Positions 1 to 11,397 of a DNA stretch of 64,000 nucleotides are shown one piece after another. The first letter of the stretch is position 1. Each line of letters starts with the position of its first letter. The translations under genes and the position numbers were made by a program. The notes under the pieces were generated by a model. It had not been told where the DNA came from. It saw nothing but the letters and a program-made list of their open reading frames with translations, and made no database searches. The DNA lies in contig CALEVN010000025.1 in NCBI GenBank assembly GCA_937924685.1, positions 1-64,000 of the forward strand, given 5' to 3'. The stretch is from an uncultured Candidatus Altimarinota bacterium. GTDB lineage: Bacteria; Patescibacteriota; Gracilibacteria; BD1-5; JAGOOR01.

Positions 1-53
1 CTCTGCCTAATTGCTGATGGTGATTCATCCCCGTCGGGATGAAAGATTTGCGC

Positions 54-359
54 CTAGGAGAAAAGCTCCAACGGCGGGGAAACTGGGCCAAATGATAAGC
101 GATGTTCGGAACACGGACCAAACTCGCGGAGCATTTCCATGTGCAGCGAAGTGGAATAGCCTTTGTGCTGCGCAAACGAGTAGGCCGGATACAGTTTGTC
201 TAGATCTGCGATCAAACGATCGCGACTAACTTTGGCGAGCACCGATGCGCACGCGACCGAAAAAACTTTCGAATCGCCCTTCACGAGGCAAACCTCCACG
301 AAACCGTTTTTATAAAGCCTGCGCATGTTTGGAAATTCCGCCGAGAAATCGCGTGACCA
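54..359 (-). pseudogene. rnhB: Ribonuclease HII, C-terminal fragment
   Basis: RNase HII removes RNA from RNA-DNA hybrids. About 100 C-terminal residues are visible, including the family stretches VKGDSKVFSVACASVLAKV and the Tyr/His-rich segment SFAQHKGYST, and the frame closes with TAG. The N-terminal half, with the first catalytic acidic residues, is absent: the frame runs into alaS sequence of the opposite strand near 359-362. The stretch is clearly more GC-rich (about half G+C) than the rest of the window and holds no in-frame TGA, so its genetic code cannot be judged. It is either a fragment from another replicon joined to this contig or a rearranged remnant. Family identity is fairly sure; its status as a native gene is not. 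Confidence 0.7.
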
Positions 360-361
360 CA

Positions 362-1936
362 TGTCAGAAATGTATCCGTACCGGCGATATTGAGAATATC
401 GGAAAGACAGCCCGCCACGGCACATTTTTTGAGATGCTCGGAAACTGGTCACTTGGTGATTATTTTAAGCGTGGCTCTATTGAGATGAGTTGGGAATTTC
501 TCACATCACTTGATTGGCTCGGACTTGATCCAAAGATGATTTCAGTCACTGTCTTTGAAGGTGACAAAAATGCTCCACGTGATGATGAATCGGCAAAAAT
601 TTGGATGGAATTAGGTATGCCTGCCGAGCGTATTGTGTACCTCGCTGCTGAAGACAATTGGTGGGCTGCTGGTCCGACGGGTCCGTGTGGTCCTGACACG
701 GAGATATTTTATTGGGTTGGAGAAGGTGAACCTCAGTGAAATAAATGAACTCATCCAAAGGAGTGGATGGAGATCTGGAATAATGTCTTCATGCAATTCA
801 ATAAAAAATCTGACGGAACGCTCGAAAATCTCTCTGCGCAGAATGTCGATACTGGTATGGGTCTTGAGAGAACTCTCGCCGTTATCAATGGAAAGAAGAC
901 AACCTACGATACAGATTTCTTTATCAATACCCTCGAACACATCAAGCGAATAGTAGGGGAGTGAAACTACAATGAACGAGGCGCTCGTATCATCGCTGAT
1001 CATATCCGTACAGCCGTTCATATGATTGCTGATGGTGTGAAACCAAGTAATACTGATCGTGGTTACGTCCTCCGACGTCTTATTCGCCGTGCTATTCGTG
1101 AAGCTCACAAGATGGGCCATGAAGATGCATGTCTCGCTCAAGTCGCTCGTGATTTTATTGCTATCTACGCACCAGTCTATACTTCTGTTGCTGACAATGA
1201 AGCCCTGATTATTGATGAGATTAGTCGGGAAGAGGAGAAGTTTCAAAAGACGATCAAAAATGGTTTACGTGAACTCTCGAAGATGCAAAACATTGATGGT
1301 AAAGAAGCTTTTCATTTATTTGAAACATATGGTCTACCAGTTGAAATGATAAAAGAAGAGATTTTGTCTGTTTGAGGAACATTGCCAGAGAGCTTCCAAA
1401 AGGATTTTGATATTGCATTACAGGCTCATGCAGACCTCTCACGTACCGCTTCTGCTGGTATGTTTAAGGGTGGACTTGCTGATCATAGTGACGTCACGAT
1501 TTCTCTCCATACGGCGTGTCATCTGATGCTCGCTGGTCTCCGAAAAGTACTCGGTGAGCACGTCATGCAAGCTGGTTCAAATATTACTCCGGAGCGACTC
1601 CGATTTGACTTCACTCATCCAGAAAAAATGACGCCAGAGCAAATCTCAGCGGTTGAAAACTATGTCAATGGAGCGCTCAAAGCTCATATCACCGTGACGA
1701 TGACAGAAGAGCCAAAAGAATCTGCGAAAGCTCGTGGGGTTCTCGGTGCTTTCTGGGAGAAATATCCTGATATCGTCAAAGTCTACAAGATGGTGGGTGA
1801 TGATGGTGTGACGTATTCAGAAGAACTCTGTGGAGGTCCTCACATCGAAGAATCTTCGAAAATGGGAACATTTAAAATCCAAAAAGAAGAAGCTTCGTCT
1901 GCAGGTGTTCGTCGTATCAAAGCAATTCTTAATTAA
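362..1936 (+). CDS. alaS: Alanyl-tRNA synthetase, 5'-truncated
   Basis: Charges tRNA-Ala. The frame begins inside the catalytic domain at QKCIRTGDIENIG, so the first ~50 or more residues with the start are missing. Class II core motifs follow (FFEMLGNWSLGDYF, PTGPCGPDTEI, GMGLERTL). The editing domain has both zinc/editing motifs, HTACH near 1518 and CGGPH near 1830. UGA is read as Gly at 737, 746, 962 and 1373; the region after 737 reads GNKGTHPKEWMEIWNN, the normal family sequence. The gene stops with TAA right after the editing domain, so the C-terminal C-Ala oligomerisation domain of the classic ~875-residue enzyme is absent. The 5' break coincides with the GC shift at ~360. Confidence 0.93.
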
Positions 1937-1962
1937 TTTTTATGGCTGGAAACTGAAAACTC

Positions 1963-2373
1963 ATGGTCGAAATTCTTCGCACTACAGCCAATGTTGGCAA
2001 GCAAGGTGAGATAAAAGAAGTATCTCTCACTTTCGCTCAGAATAAACTTTTCCCAGAAGGTATTGCTCGTGAATACAAATCGCAACCATCGAAAGAAGAA
2101 AGAAGGGCCAAAATTTATACGAATCGATTTGAAATTGTGAAGCGTCTTCATGAAAAAACTTTACAGGTAGAGATTCCGCATAATGCAGGACATCTTTCAG
2201 AGACGGTTGATCAGGAATGGTTGATTGAGAAGATCCGTAGTAAATTTCATGTGACACTTCTTCCAGATATGATTCGTCTTGATGAAAAACATATCAAAAA
2301 AGCAGGGAAACACACGGTTCATATTGACCTCTCAAGCGATGCTTATGCTCAGTTAATTCTTGATATTCGCTAA
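1963..2373 (+). CDS. rplI: 50S ribosomal protein L9
   Basis: L9 binds 23S rRNA at the base of the L1 stalk and helps keep the reading frame. At 136 residues it is near the usual ~148. The N-terminal domain (MVEILRTTANVGKQGEIKEV) matches the canonical start, which is why the ATG at 1963 is chosen. An in-frame ATG at 1942 would add MAGNGKL, with one UGA. The C-terminal domain (LPDMIRLDEKHIKKAG.HTVHIDL) is present. No TGA occurs after 1963. It starts 26 bases after alaS and lies 1 base before ruvX. No Shine-Dalgarno sequence is obvious. Confidence 0.92.
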   Translation: MVEILRTTANVGKQGEIKEVSLTFAQNKLFPEGIAREYKSQPSKEERRAKIYTNRFEIVKRLHEKTLQVEIPHNAGHLSETVDQEWLIEKIRSKFHVTLLPDMIRLDEKHIKKAGKHTVHIDLSSDAYAQLILDIR

Positions 2374-2374
2374 T

Positions 2375-2752
2375 ATGTATCTCGGCATTGATTACGGTAC
2401 ATCAAATATTGGCGTTGCTATTGCTGAGATAGGTATAGCTATTCCTCACGGTATTTATGAACATGAGGATTTCTTCGAAAAGCTTCCTGAGCTCGTAAAA
2501 AAGAGAAAGATATCGACTATTGTTATCGGTGAGGCTATAGGTTACGATGCGTATGGAAAACAAAAAAAGACCTTTCAAAAGGTTATTGATAGAATCAAAA
2601 AAACTGTACCAAACATGCAAATAGAAGTACAGGATGAGGATTTGACGACCTTTGAGGCACAAGAATCACTCGGGAAGCTTGATTCTCACGAGCACCTTGA
2701 CGATATCGCTGCAAGTATTATACTCCAACGGTTTATTGATAAAAATAAGTAA
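2375..2752 (+). CDS. ruvX: RuvX/YqgF family Holliday junction resolvase-like protein
   Basis: YqgF-family proteins have an RNase H-like fold and act in 16S rRNA 5'-end maturation and/or as resolvase-like nucleases. The 125-residue frame opens with LGIDYGTSNIGVA, the first Asp-bearing strand. It has IVIGEAIGY in the middle, a conserved Glu/Asp region EVQDEDLTTFEA, and an Asp near the end (HEHLDDIAASIIL), the expected acidic triad layout. The ATG at 2375 follows the rplI stop by one base, which suggests coupled translation. It contains no TGA codon. Confidence 0.9.
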   Translation: MYLGIDYGTSNIGVAIAEIGIAIPHGIYEHEDFFEKLPELVKKRKISTIVIGEAIGYDAYGKQKKTFQKVIDRIKKTVPNMQIEVQDEDLTTFEAQESLGKLDSHEHLDDIAASIILQRFIDKNK

Positions 2753-2754
2753 AA

Positions 2755-3477
2755 ATGAGTCGAGATGTAAAACATATGGCAGTTATCTTAGATGGTAATG
2801 GTAGATGGGCAGAGGGGCAAAAAAAAGATATACGAGAATGACACTTTTCTGGTTTTCAAAAATTCAGAGAAATGGCTCTTCATGTGATGAATCATCATCC
2901 TAAAATTCAAGAACTATCAGGCTGGGCCTTTGCCCCTTCTAATATGAAAAGGCCATTAAGAGAAGTTGCAGGGATTTTCCTTCTTATTTATCGACAAATT
3001 TGAAAGTTTAGCGATGAATTAATGCAAAATGATGCACGATTTCAAGTTATTGGAGACTTAACTAAAGTACCAAAATTAGCACGGAAAAAATTAGAAGAAA
3101 CAATTCAGCTTACAAAAAACAATAACAAATTGAGGGTGAATCTTAATATTATGTATGATGGTCGAGAGGAAGTATTGGGAGCAATGAGGAAGCTTGCGCA
3201 AGAGTGAGTTGATATTTCAAATATGGACGATGGTGAACTCGATACTGCGATTACCAGCAGGCTTCACAGCGGAGCCTGTGAGCCTGTTGATTTGCTTTTT
3301 ATTCCTTGATCAGAGAAATGAATCAGAATACGTGATTATTATCTTTGGAGAATACGTAATGCTCACATCCACGGCATTGACACTCTTTTACCTGACGTTA
3401 CAATGGGGGAAATGGATTTTGCTATTTCACGAGCTGAATCTTCCCATCTTACTAATTGAGCACGTCCTGCTGCGTAA
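2755..3477 (+). CDS. uppS: Undecaprenyl diphosphate synthase (cis-prenyltransferase)
   Basis: Makes the C55 lipid carrier precursor for peptidoglycan by condensing isopentenyl diphosphate units. The 240 residues show the catalytic-Asp motif MAVILDGNGRWAEG near residue 10, an SGWAFAPSNMKRP segment (family FSxENWxR), and RIRDYYLWR late (family RxSxFLLWQ). Six UGA codons are read as Gly, including the first residue of the substrate-binding GSEKG region. Starts 2 bases after ruvX; its TAA is followed directly by the smpB ATG. With murG, LCP, FtsW and PBP elsewhere in the window it indicates a peptidoglycan wall. Confidence 0.92.
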
Positions 3478-3936
3478 ATGAAAAAAAAATCCTCTGAAAT
3501 CGCCAATAATAAAAAAGCTCTCTTTGACTATGAAATACTCGAGGAGCATGAGGCTGGTATTGAGCTGTTTGGTTGGGAAGTCAGGAGTATGCGTGAACAG
3601 GGTGCCCAACTGAAGGGAAGTCATGTAGTTATTCGTTGAGGCTTTGCAAAACTCCTTGGTATGCATGTTTCACCTTATAAATTTGCAGAAGATGCAGATG
3701 TGGGCGTGAAGCGAGAGAGAAAACTTTTTCTCCGAAAAAATGTCATGCTTCGGCTCGAACAAAAAGTTGCAGAAAAATGAATGGCGCTAATAGCAACGAG
3801 AGTTTACTTTAAGTGAAATCTTGTGAAAGTATCTGTAGCACTCGCACGCGGTCGAAAAGAATACGATAAACGTGAAGTGATAAAAAAACGCGACAACCAA
3901 AGGGCTGTCGCGGTGGAGCTATCCATGTCAAAATAA
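3478..3936 (+). CDS. smpB: SsrA-binding protein SmpB
   Basis: Partner of tmRNA in rescuing stalled ribosomes. The 152-residue protein starts with the family pattern NNKKALFDYEILEEHEAGIEL and GWEVRSMREQ, has SHVVIRGGFAKLLGMHVSPY in the centre, and ends in the basic tail (GRKEYDKREVIKKRD). UGA is Gly in VIRGGF, EKGM and FKGN. The start abuts the uppS stop without a gap. Its 3' end faces the convergent gene at 3940 with only 3 bases between stops. No tmRNA gene is visible in this window. Confidence 0.93.
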
Positions 3937-3939
3937 TTT

Positions 3940-4779
3940 TTAAATCTTTTTTCTTAAAAGAAGATTTGCGTAAAGAGTGAGGAAATTTGGTGGATAGAAA
4001 GCATCTGCTTTTAGTCACAGTGCGTGATATCTCATAAATCATGGCTTTAGTCCGTGTTGTACCCAGAGAGATTGTGATCAGTTTTCAAAAGGTTGCAACA
4101 TGTCCACTATTCAGAGCGATATGAGATATTCTTCCCTCAGTTTTGTATCTGGGAGGAGTGCTGTTATTACAGGATGCTTCATGAGTTCTGAAAGAGATCT
4201 ATTTCATCCTCAGGACTCTTTTTTATCTTGGTATATTTCTTTTGAAATTGTACCAACTATATTTCAAGGAATTCAATTATTTCTGAGCATAGCACCTCAT
4301 TCGGAATCAGGTGAGAGTGTGGAGAAATCTATAAAATCAGTATCTCTGAAATCTTTCTGAGAAACATCCACTATTTGAGCATTTCCATTAGGATCAATCC
4401 AAGTTATAGTACGTGTATTCCATCGTCTTATCCATTCAGGCGCATTTTGCTGATTTAATTTTGACAGTATGTCTCATGCGTTTGAACGTACTGATTGAAC
4501 AAGTGTTTCAACCCTCTCTCCTGCCAGATCAATAGATCATTCTTCAAGAATTTGTCTCAGTTTTTCTACTCTCAAGCTTGCAAGTTCTTGAACGCTCAGT
4601 ACATCGTAATCAGTTGGAGCTTTTGACAAATCTTGTGGCTTTTCTACTCGAAAGCCGGCCATTCCATTCCCAAATTCAGTAATTCCAGTAATTTTTGGAT
4701 CAAAGTGGAGAGCGTCTGATGTTATATCGAAAGAGGGGAATGACATAAATAAAGCAATATACAGTAAAAAAGACGACAA
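3940..4779 (-). CDS. Secreted protein of unknown function
   Basis: A 279-residue frame that is open only if UGA is Gly; it carries at least ten UGA codons, a high density. The start has a short hydrophobic stretch (SSFLLYIALFMSF) that looks like a signal peptide or membrane anchor. The mature part is hydrophilic with a central Trp-rich segment (WIRRWNTRTITWIDPNG) and a late PGFMRYHALGLKADAFYPP segment. I do not recognise a family. It ends with TAA 3 bases from the smpB stop (convergent). The reading frame is well supported by length and the absence of TAA/TAG; the function is open. Confidence 0.75.
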
Positions 4780-4903
4780 CTTAACTTATTATAAATAATA
4801 TTATTTTTTGTAAAACTAAATGGAATTATGAATAAAGATCAGAATTTGCCTTGAATAGCAAATGAAGACCGTGGCTAACAAGTCATGTGGTCAGGTGTCA
4901 AAA

Positions 4904-4979
4904 TGGAGCCACGAACGGGAATTGAACCCGTGACCTCATCCTTACCATGGATGCGCTCTACCATCTGAGCTATCGCGGC
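4904..4979 (-). tRNA. tRNA-Thr (GGT)
   Basis: Cloverleaf on the minus strand: acceptor GCCGCGA pairs with TCGTGGC, T loop TTCAATTC, anticodon stem CATCC/GGATG with loop ATGGTAA giving anticodon GGT. The 3' CCA is encoded. It stands alone between the unknown secreted protein and the exonuclease gene. Confidence 0.95.
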
Positions 4980-5058
4980 ATTTGGGCTGATTATATGGCA
5001 TGCTATATAATTGCAAAATTTTTTGCGTCTCCCGGTTTTTTTATACAATGCGACCTAT

Positions 5059-5661
5059 ATGAAAATATTTGTCTTTGATACGGAAACAACTGGATTTGTA
5101 GAGCGAGAAGGCCCTCTCGAAGTACAGCCTTATATTGTTCAGTTTTCTGGAATTCTTCTGGAAATGTGATCGGATAAAAAATTAACCGAAATTGATAGAA
5201 TAGATGCCTACGTGAAACCACCCATTTCCATACCATTTGGTGCGAGTCAGGTACACGGTATCTATGACAAGGATGTCGCAGAAAAATCCACTATTGCTGA
5301 TCAGATGGATACATTTCTTGCATTTCTCAATCGTGCTGACATCGTCATCGGTCATAATATAGAATACGATGAGTCTGTTATTAATTATGAACTTCAGAGG
5401 CTTGGTCGAAAAGGTGATTATCATCCACAAAAAACACTTTGTACCATGAAATCTACTGTTGATTTTTGTGCTATTCCAGGTCGTGGTATTGGTTTCAAAT
5501 TTCCAAAACTCAATGAGATTTATAAGAAACTTTTCTGAGATTATTTTGAGTGAGCCCATAGTGCTATATATGATGTAGAAGCGACTGTGAAAGTACTTCA
5601 AAGACTTCTCGATCTCGACGTCATTAAAATCGAGGAAAATACACTCATGCGCCTCTTCTAG
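5059..5661 (+). CDS. DEDDh 3'-5' exonuclease (DnaQ/PolC-epsilon-like)
   Basis: A 200-residue 3'-5' exonuclease of the DnaQ superfamily. Motif ExoI is FVFDTETTGF at residues ~4-13, ExoII is HNIEYDESV in the middle, and ExoIII is HSAIYDVEAT near the end, giving the Asp-Glu-Asp-Asp set with His. UGA is Gly in EMGSD, LFGDYF and EGAH. It could serve as the proofreading subunit of Pol III or as a stand-alone exonuclease, since the polymerase gene is not nearby. A TATACAAT -10 box sits at 5042-5049, only 9 bases before the ATG, so the mRNA leader is very short. Ends in TAG. Confidence 0.85.
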
Positions 5662-5757
5662 CAGGCATAAAACGAAAAAATAGATGAGTCAACAAACTAG
5701 GGTTGCGAAATAGAAAAAAAAAGTACACTGACACCAAGTTATTTATTATCCTCTTTT

Positions 5758-6717
5758 ATGCATTTTATAGCTAATAGAAAAAAGTTTTACCTGTTTTCAT
5801 CATTCTTTTTTCTCCTTTCTTTTGTCGTCTTCTTTTTTGTTAAACCGAATCTCGGTATAGATATGACAGGAGGACTACAGATCGAATATACGTCTTCAGC
5901 TCCTTTTTCGTCAGAACAATTAGCTGATATACGCAGTGATATCCTGAAAAACTATAAATTTGAGGACAAAGCTGTTATTAATGATGTTTTGCTTTATAGC
6001 GTCAATGGTAATTCTCTCCGTGCCGATATTGGCCTCTCTGCAGAGCCAAATGTCATCAAATCAAATGATCGTACAAACAATATCAGAAATCAGATACCTA
6101 CATATTTTCAAAAATCATGAATCACTGTTACAGAAGCTTCTTTTGTTTCGGTTGGACAATCTTTTGGTAAATTTGTGATTGATAGAGCTTATCTGACTCT
6201 GATAGTCTGTTTTATTGCTATCGCACTTTATCTCATGTATGCCTTTCGGAGTTCTATAGAGGGTACATCGAGTTTTACTTTCGGTGCTATCACTCTGATT
6301 ACATTGCTTCACGATGTCATCATTGCGCCGGGTATATTCATTCTTCTTGGCCTTCTTTTTCCTATTCTCAAGGTAGATACTTTTTTTGTCACAGCGATAT
6401 TGACGACTCTTGGCTACAGTATTAATGATACTATAGTAATCCTAGACCGTATTCGTGCGACCTATCGAGATAAAAAATCAAATGATAAGAGAACAGAAAA
6501 ACAGATATTTGATGATTCTATCAATGTGAGTTTGAGACGATCACTCTACACATCTATGACTCTTGTTATGGTACTTATTGCTATGCTCTTTTTCGGACCA
6601 GAGGCGCTCCATGGATTTGTGACATTGATGTTGCTTGGCACTATTATAGGGACTTATTCTTCTATATGTGTTGCTGCTCCAATGCTCTATGATATAAATT
6701 CTTGGAAACGTAAATAA
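5758..6717 (+). CDS. secF: Protein translocase subunit SecF
   Basis: SecF works with SecD to drive late steps of Sec-dependent export. The 319 residues start with a first membrane helix (FYLFSSFFFLLSFVVFFF), followed by the conserved GIDMTGGLQIEY segment, an external domain, and five more helices. Signature stretches include LHDVIIAPGIF and GYSINDTIVILDRIR (family GYSxNDTVVxFDRIRE). Only one UGA codon (KSGITV) occurs. secD is not in the window, so the pair is split here. The next gene, an LCP ligase, starts 2 bases downstream. Confidence 0.92.
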
Positions 6718-6719
6718 TT

Positions 6720-8222
6720 ATGGAAAAACGATTTCGTCGTGAAAAAAATCTGGCTCATAAAGCCCAGAAAAAACAACATGAACACCATTCATCTAAAAAA
6801 ACTGAAGAGGAAGCATGAGTCAATTCAGAAGAGTCACCACTCGAACACCTCTCTCACACATACGCTTCTGTCCAGTCAAAAAATCTTGTCAGAGATACAG
6901 TATTGCTCGGATGAGTATTGCTTATACTTTTATTTTCTGCCGCTTGGGCCTTACCAAGAGTTTTTTCTTTTCATCTCGACGTATCTTCTTTTGCTCGTAG
7001 TCTTGTTCCAGACAGTTTGAGTAATGTAATCACAGACAAAAAGACGGGGGATATGGATATCCTTATTCTTGGTCGTGGATGAGAGGAAAATGATGCTCCA
7101 GACCTCACTGATTCTATCATACTCTGACATTACAGCGATACTGATCCATCAAGTTTTGTGACCCTCTCTATTCCCAGAGATTTGTACGTGCATTCAAAGA
7201 TACTTGGTCGTGTAAAAATCAATGAGCTCTACGCTGGTACAAAAAAAGCACTTTGAATTGAAGGTGCATTTGACCATCTTTTAGAAATGGTCGGTCAGAT
7301 AACAGGTCGAGAGACAAAATATTATGCCATGATTGATTTTTCTGGATTCAGAAAATTAATAGATGCGGTAGGAGGTATCGATATAGATGTCCCTGAACGT
7401 CTCTATGATAACGAATACCCAACTCGTTGATGGTGATATACTATTGTTGATATTGCTCCTGGGCCACAACATTTTGATGGGGACAAGGCTCTCAAGTATG
7501 CGCGTAGTCGTCATACTACGAGTGACTTTGACCGTTCAAGAAGACAGCAACTCGTTATCTCAGCTCTCCAGGAGAAAATGCTCAGTCTCGATATTTTGAG
7601 CTCTCCTCGTAAGTTAGAGGGTATTTGGAATGTGCTCCGAAGCTCAGTTACAACAAATCTTACTCTCAGTCAGATTATCTCTCTTGCCAAAAATGCTACG
7701 AAAATTTCGAGAGAGAATATTATCTGACATACTCTTGATAATACTTGTTTTGATGCTCTGAGGCTCTGTCACCCGGGTGGTTTGCTCTATACACCAGACC
7801 GAGAACTATTCTGAGGCGCTTCTGTTTTACTTCCAAAAAAAGCAACAGGAGCAAATGTCGCAGTATACGATCGTATCCAGCTTTTTACATCTATTATTAC
7901 GCAATATCCAAAATTACTTTCAGAATTTCCTATCACTCTCGTCAATGCATCTGGAAAAACGAACCTTGCTCTCTCAGTTGCTCTTCAGCTTCGTTCGATT
8001 GGTTTTCCCGTTGATGAAAAGCAGATTCGTAATCAAAAAGAAAAAGTCGCAAAAACTTTTATTCGATACAATTCCCTTATAATTAAACCTGAGAATGAAG
8101 TACTTCATGCTCTTTCTTCTCTTGCACCAATAGAGGTGAGAGAGGCAACAACAGAGGAGCGTCTTTCTATGGTAGGTTCGTATGAGCTCGTGCTTGGTTC
8201 AGATTCATCACTTTATTTCTAA
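6720..8222 (+). CDS. LytR-CpsA-Psr (LCP) family cell-wall ligase with LytR_C domain
   Basis: LCP proteins transfer glycopolymers from undecaprenyl carriers onto peptidoglycan at the outer face of the membrane. The 500 residues comprise a basic cytoplasmic head, one membrane helix (TVLLGGVLLILLFSAAWAL), then the LCP domain: LILGRGGEENDAPDLTDSI, SIPRDLYV, GRVKINELYA, GGIDIDVP, and ALKYARSRHTTSDFDRSRR with the conserved Arg/Asp cluster. The C-terminal ~90 residues (ITLVNASGKTNLALSVAL) resemble LytR_C. At least eight UGA codons break the gene under the standard code. It is packed between secF (2 bases) and the PBP gene (5 bases), an envelope operon. Confidence 0.9.
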
Positions 8223-8227
8223 TAATT

Positions 8228-11200
8228 ATGGATTCTCGTAGTCACTATATTCGTCGTAAACTCATCACTGGTACATCAAGGTGGTACCAGATACGTCATG
8301 CTGCTCGTGATCCAAAAATTCAGAGATGGGCTGCTATTATCTGAGGCGGCGCGATACTTGTATTCTATTTTGCATTTCTCTTTGGGATGCCATCTATTTC
8401 TCAGATAGAGACATCTTTTAAAGAAAGTAGTATTATCTATGATCGTGAGGGGAATCAGCTCTATACCATTTATGGTGGTGACGATAATCGTCAATATGTG
8501 CCGTATAAGGATATATCTCCAACGATGATTAATGCTTTGGTGGCTATGGAGGATCAACGGTTTTTTACGAACTTTGGTTTTGATGTATTTGGTATTCTAC
8601 GCTCTGCTATTACCTGTAGTACTGGAGGAACTTGTGGGGGTTGATCATCTCTCAGTCAGCAGCTTATCAAAAATACACTTCTTTCCGACGAGAGAACTAT
8701 AAAACGAAAAGTGAGAGAAATTATCCTCGCATTTGAACTCAATATTCGCTTTTCAAAAGAAAAAATCCTCGAACTCTACCTCAATAAAATATCTTTTGGC
8801 TCAAACTCTGCCGGTATCGAGCAAGCTTCTCGTCGTTTTTTTGGAAAACCATCCAAAGATGTAAATATCCTTGAAGCATCGATTCTTGCGTCCCTTCCAA
8901 AATCGCCTACAGCATATAATCCATATTCTCGAAGAGACAGACTTATGGGTTATGTTTATTACCACGACAGCAAAAATACCAATGAAGGTATCGTAAAAGT
9001 AAATAAAATTAGTGATGCAACGACATTTGCTTTTTTTCAGTCTGAAATGTCAAAAATGACATTTACGACTCAAAGAGGATTCACAAAAGTCTGTGGTTTA
9101 GCTCATTTTCAAGGAAAATCACCTTTTGAAAAAAGTATAGGAACTGATTGTGAAACTGTTCCAAAGAAAGACCTCATGGAATTTCTCAATAGTCTTCAAA
9201 TAAATACAACCATAAAGCAGGAAGACGCAACGACGTTTCCGGTGGTTCTCGAATACCAAGCTGGGCGAAAGGACAGAGTTCTCATGCGTATGTATGAGGA
9301 TGGCTATATCAACGATAGTGAATACAGGGATGCACTTTATACTGGTCTTGATTTTGCTTTCCAGGATCCACGTGAATCTATCAAATATCCACATTTTGTT
9401 TTTTACGTAAAAGATTATCTCGTCAGCCTCTATGGTGAAGATTTTTTTCAGAAAGGAGGATGGAAAATATACACCACTCTTGATCCAAAAATTCAGGAAA
9501 AAGGTCAAGAACTCATTGATTCCTACTCTAAAAGTACTTTTAAAAGTTATGGCATTAATAATGGTTCTCTCGTGACTCTCGATACAAATAATCGTGATGT
9601 CCTGGCTATGGTCGGTTCTCAGGATTACTATAACAAAGACATTGATTGAGAGGTTAATATCATGACATCTCTCAAGCAACCAGGATCGAGCATGAAGCCA
9701 TTTATTTACGCTCGTGCATTTGAGAATAATAAACTCAGTACTGATACTCCTATTTTTGATGTAGAACAAGATTTTGGTAACTATAAGCCAAAAAACTTTG
9801 ATGGGAAATTTCTCTGACCTATGACGCTTCGTACTGCGCTTGATGCATCGAGAAATATTCCAGCAATTAAGATGTTTTTCTTGGCTACTCGAGGTGTCGC
9901 TGATACGGGAGAAAAACAAGAATACGATCTTGTTGAATATCTCCGATGACTCGGATTAACCACTATTGAGCATCGAGAAAAGAATAATCTCTATGGCCCA
10001 CCAATTGCTCTTGGTTCAGCCGAAGTACGTGGTATAGATTTTGTTTCTGCCTATGCTGCTCTTGCTAATAATGGTCAGTATCTTCCACCGAATCCTATTC
10101 TTAAAATATTTGATCCGCAGGGAAATGAAATCAAAATAGATCCTCCTTCGCCAAAACAGGTAATACTTCCTGGTGCTGCATATATGATTACAAATATTCT
10201 TTCTGATAATGCTGCTAGACCAGAAGGATGGAATTATTTCCTTGCCATGGCTGATGGACGAAAAGCTGCCGTAAAAACAGGTACTTCTAGTAAGAAAATA
10301 GGACAAAACACTCTTCCGCGAGATCTCTGGACTATTGGTTTTACGCCACAATATACAACAGCAGTATGGACAGGAAATACTGATGGTAAACCAGCAAGTG
10401 CTCGTGCAAGCGGTATGGAATCGAGTGCTCTTATATGGAAAAAACTTATGGATTTTATCCATACTGGACTTCCAAAAAAAGATTTTGTGAGACCAGATGA
10501 TGTTGGAGGTAATGATCGTTTTCTTTATTTGGAAGGCAAAAAACCAGATATCCTTAAAGCATTTGATCCTACAAAAATAGAAGTTGATTCTCTCTGTAAC
10601 GGTAAAGTTACTGAAAAAACTCCAAAAGAAGCCATAAAAGAGGCAGTTATATTTGATACTGCTTTCCCAATAGAAGACGAATATCCAGGATGGCGTGACC
10701 CGGTAAATGCATGGCTCGGAAGTGAGGATGGTCGAAAATATCTCATTGAGAAAATGTCATTAACAGAAGATATGATGACTGTCGTTGCACCACCTGAGAA
10801 TATCTGTGAACGACCTGATGAAGCAGTCTCTGACTTTACATCATCATTGACTGACAATATGCAGCTTTTTTCTGGGCTCTATCCAGTAGAGATTACCTTT
10901 AATTCTGATCATACAATGAAGGAGGCGCAGATACTTATCAATGATAAATTTTATCGATCTATCAATCTCGGGGATAAAAAAAGTGGTTCTGCAAAAGCTG
11001 AGTTTGGCATTACGAGTATAGATGGTACTGACCAAATTATTACTCTGCGTGTTGTCGATTCATTTGGCTATAGTACCTCCAAAAACTATCATGTAAAAGT
11101 CCTCAACAAAGATGGTAATAATCCGGTTATTAAAACAGATAATCCGACAACAATGAATATTAAATCTGGTCAACAGGTTTCCTTTTCTGGAACTATTGAT

Positions 11201-11395
11201 GATCAGAGTGACGTCTCAAAAATTCAGGTCTTTGTCGACGATGTTCTCTATGGTACATTTCAGTGAGTAAAAAAATATAATTTTACCCTCAAGTCTCCAT
11301 CAGATCTCTCTGTTGGTAAACATATAATCACTATTCAAGTTTCTGATTTTCAGAAAAATTTACAGACACTTGTTCACACAGTCACTGTTCAGTAA
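8228..11395 (+). CDS. Class A penicillin-binding protein (transglycosylase/transpeptidase)
   Basis: Bifunctional peptidoglycan synthase of 1055 residues. After a cytoplasmic tail and one membrane helix, the GT51 domain shows ALVAMEDQRFFTNFGFD (catalytic Glu), GGSSLSQQLIKN and ELYLNKISFG. The transpeptidase domain has the SxxK serine in PGSSMKPF (~9685), SRNIPA as the SxN box (~9850) and KTGTSSKK (~10278). The C-terminal ~200 residues look like one or two Ig-like beta domains (VSFSGTIDDQSDVSKIQVFVDD). UGA is read as Gly at several sites, such as IIGGGA and GGSSLS. Ends 2 bases before the stop of the convergent VirD4-like gene. Confidence 0.93.
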
Positions 11396-11397
11396 GA

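Noticed and set aside
245..361. N-terminal extension of alaS from 245
   Set aside because: The translation before ~362 is the antisense of rnhB, not AlaRS; it arises from the join of two fragments.
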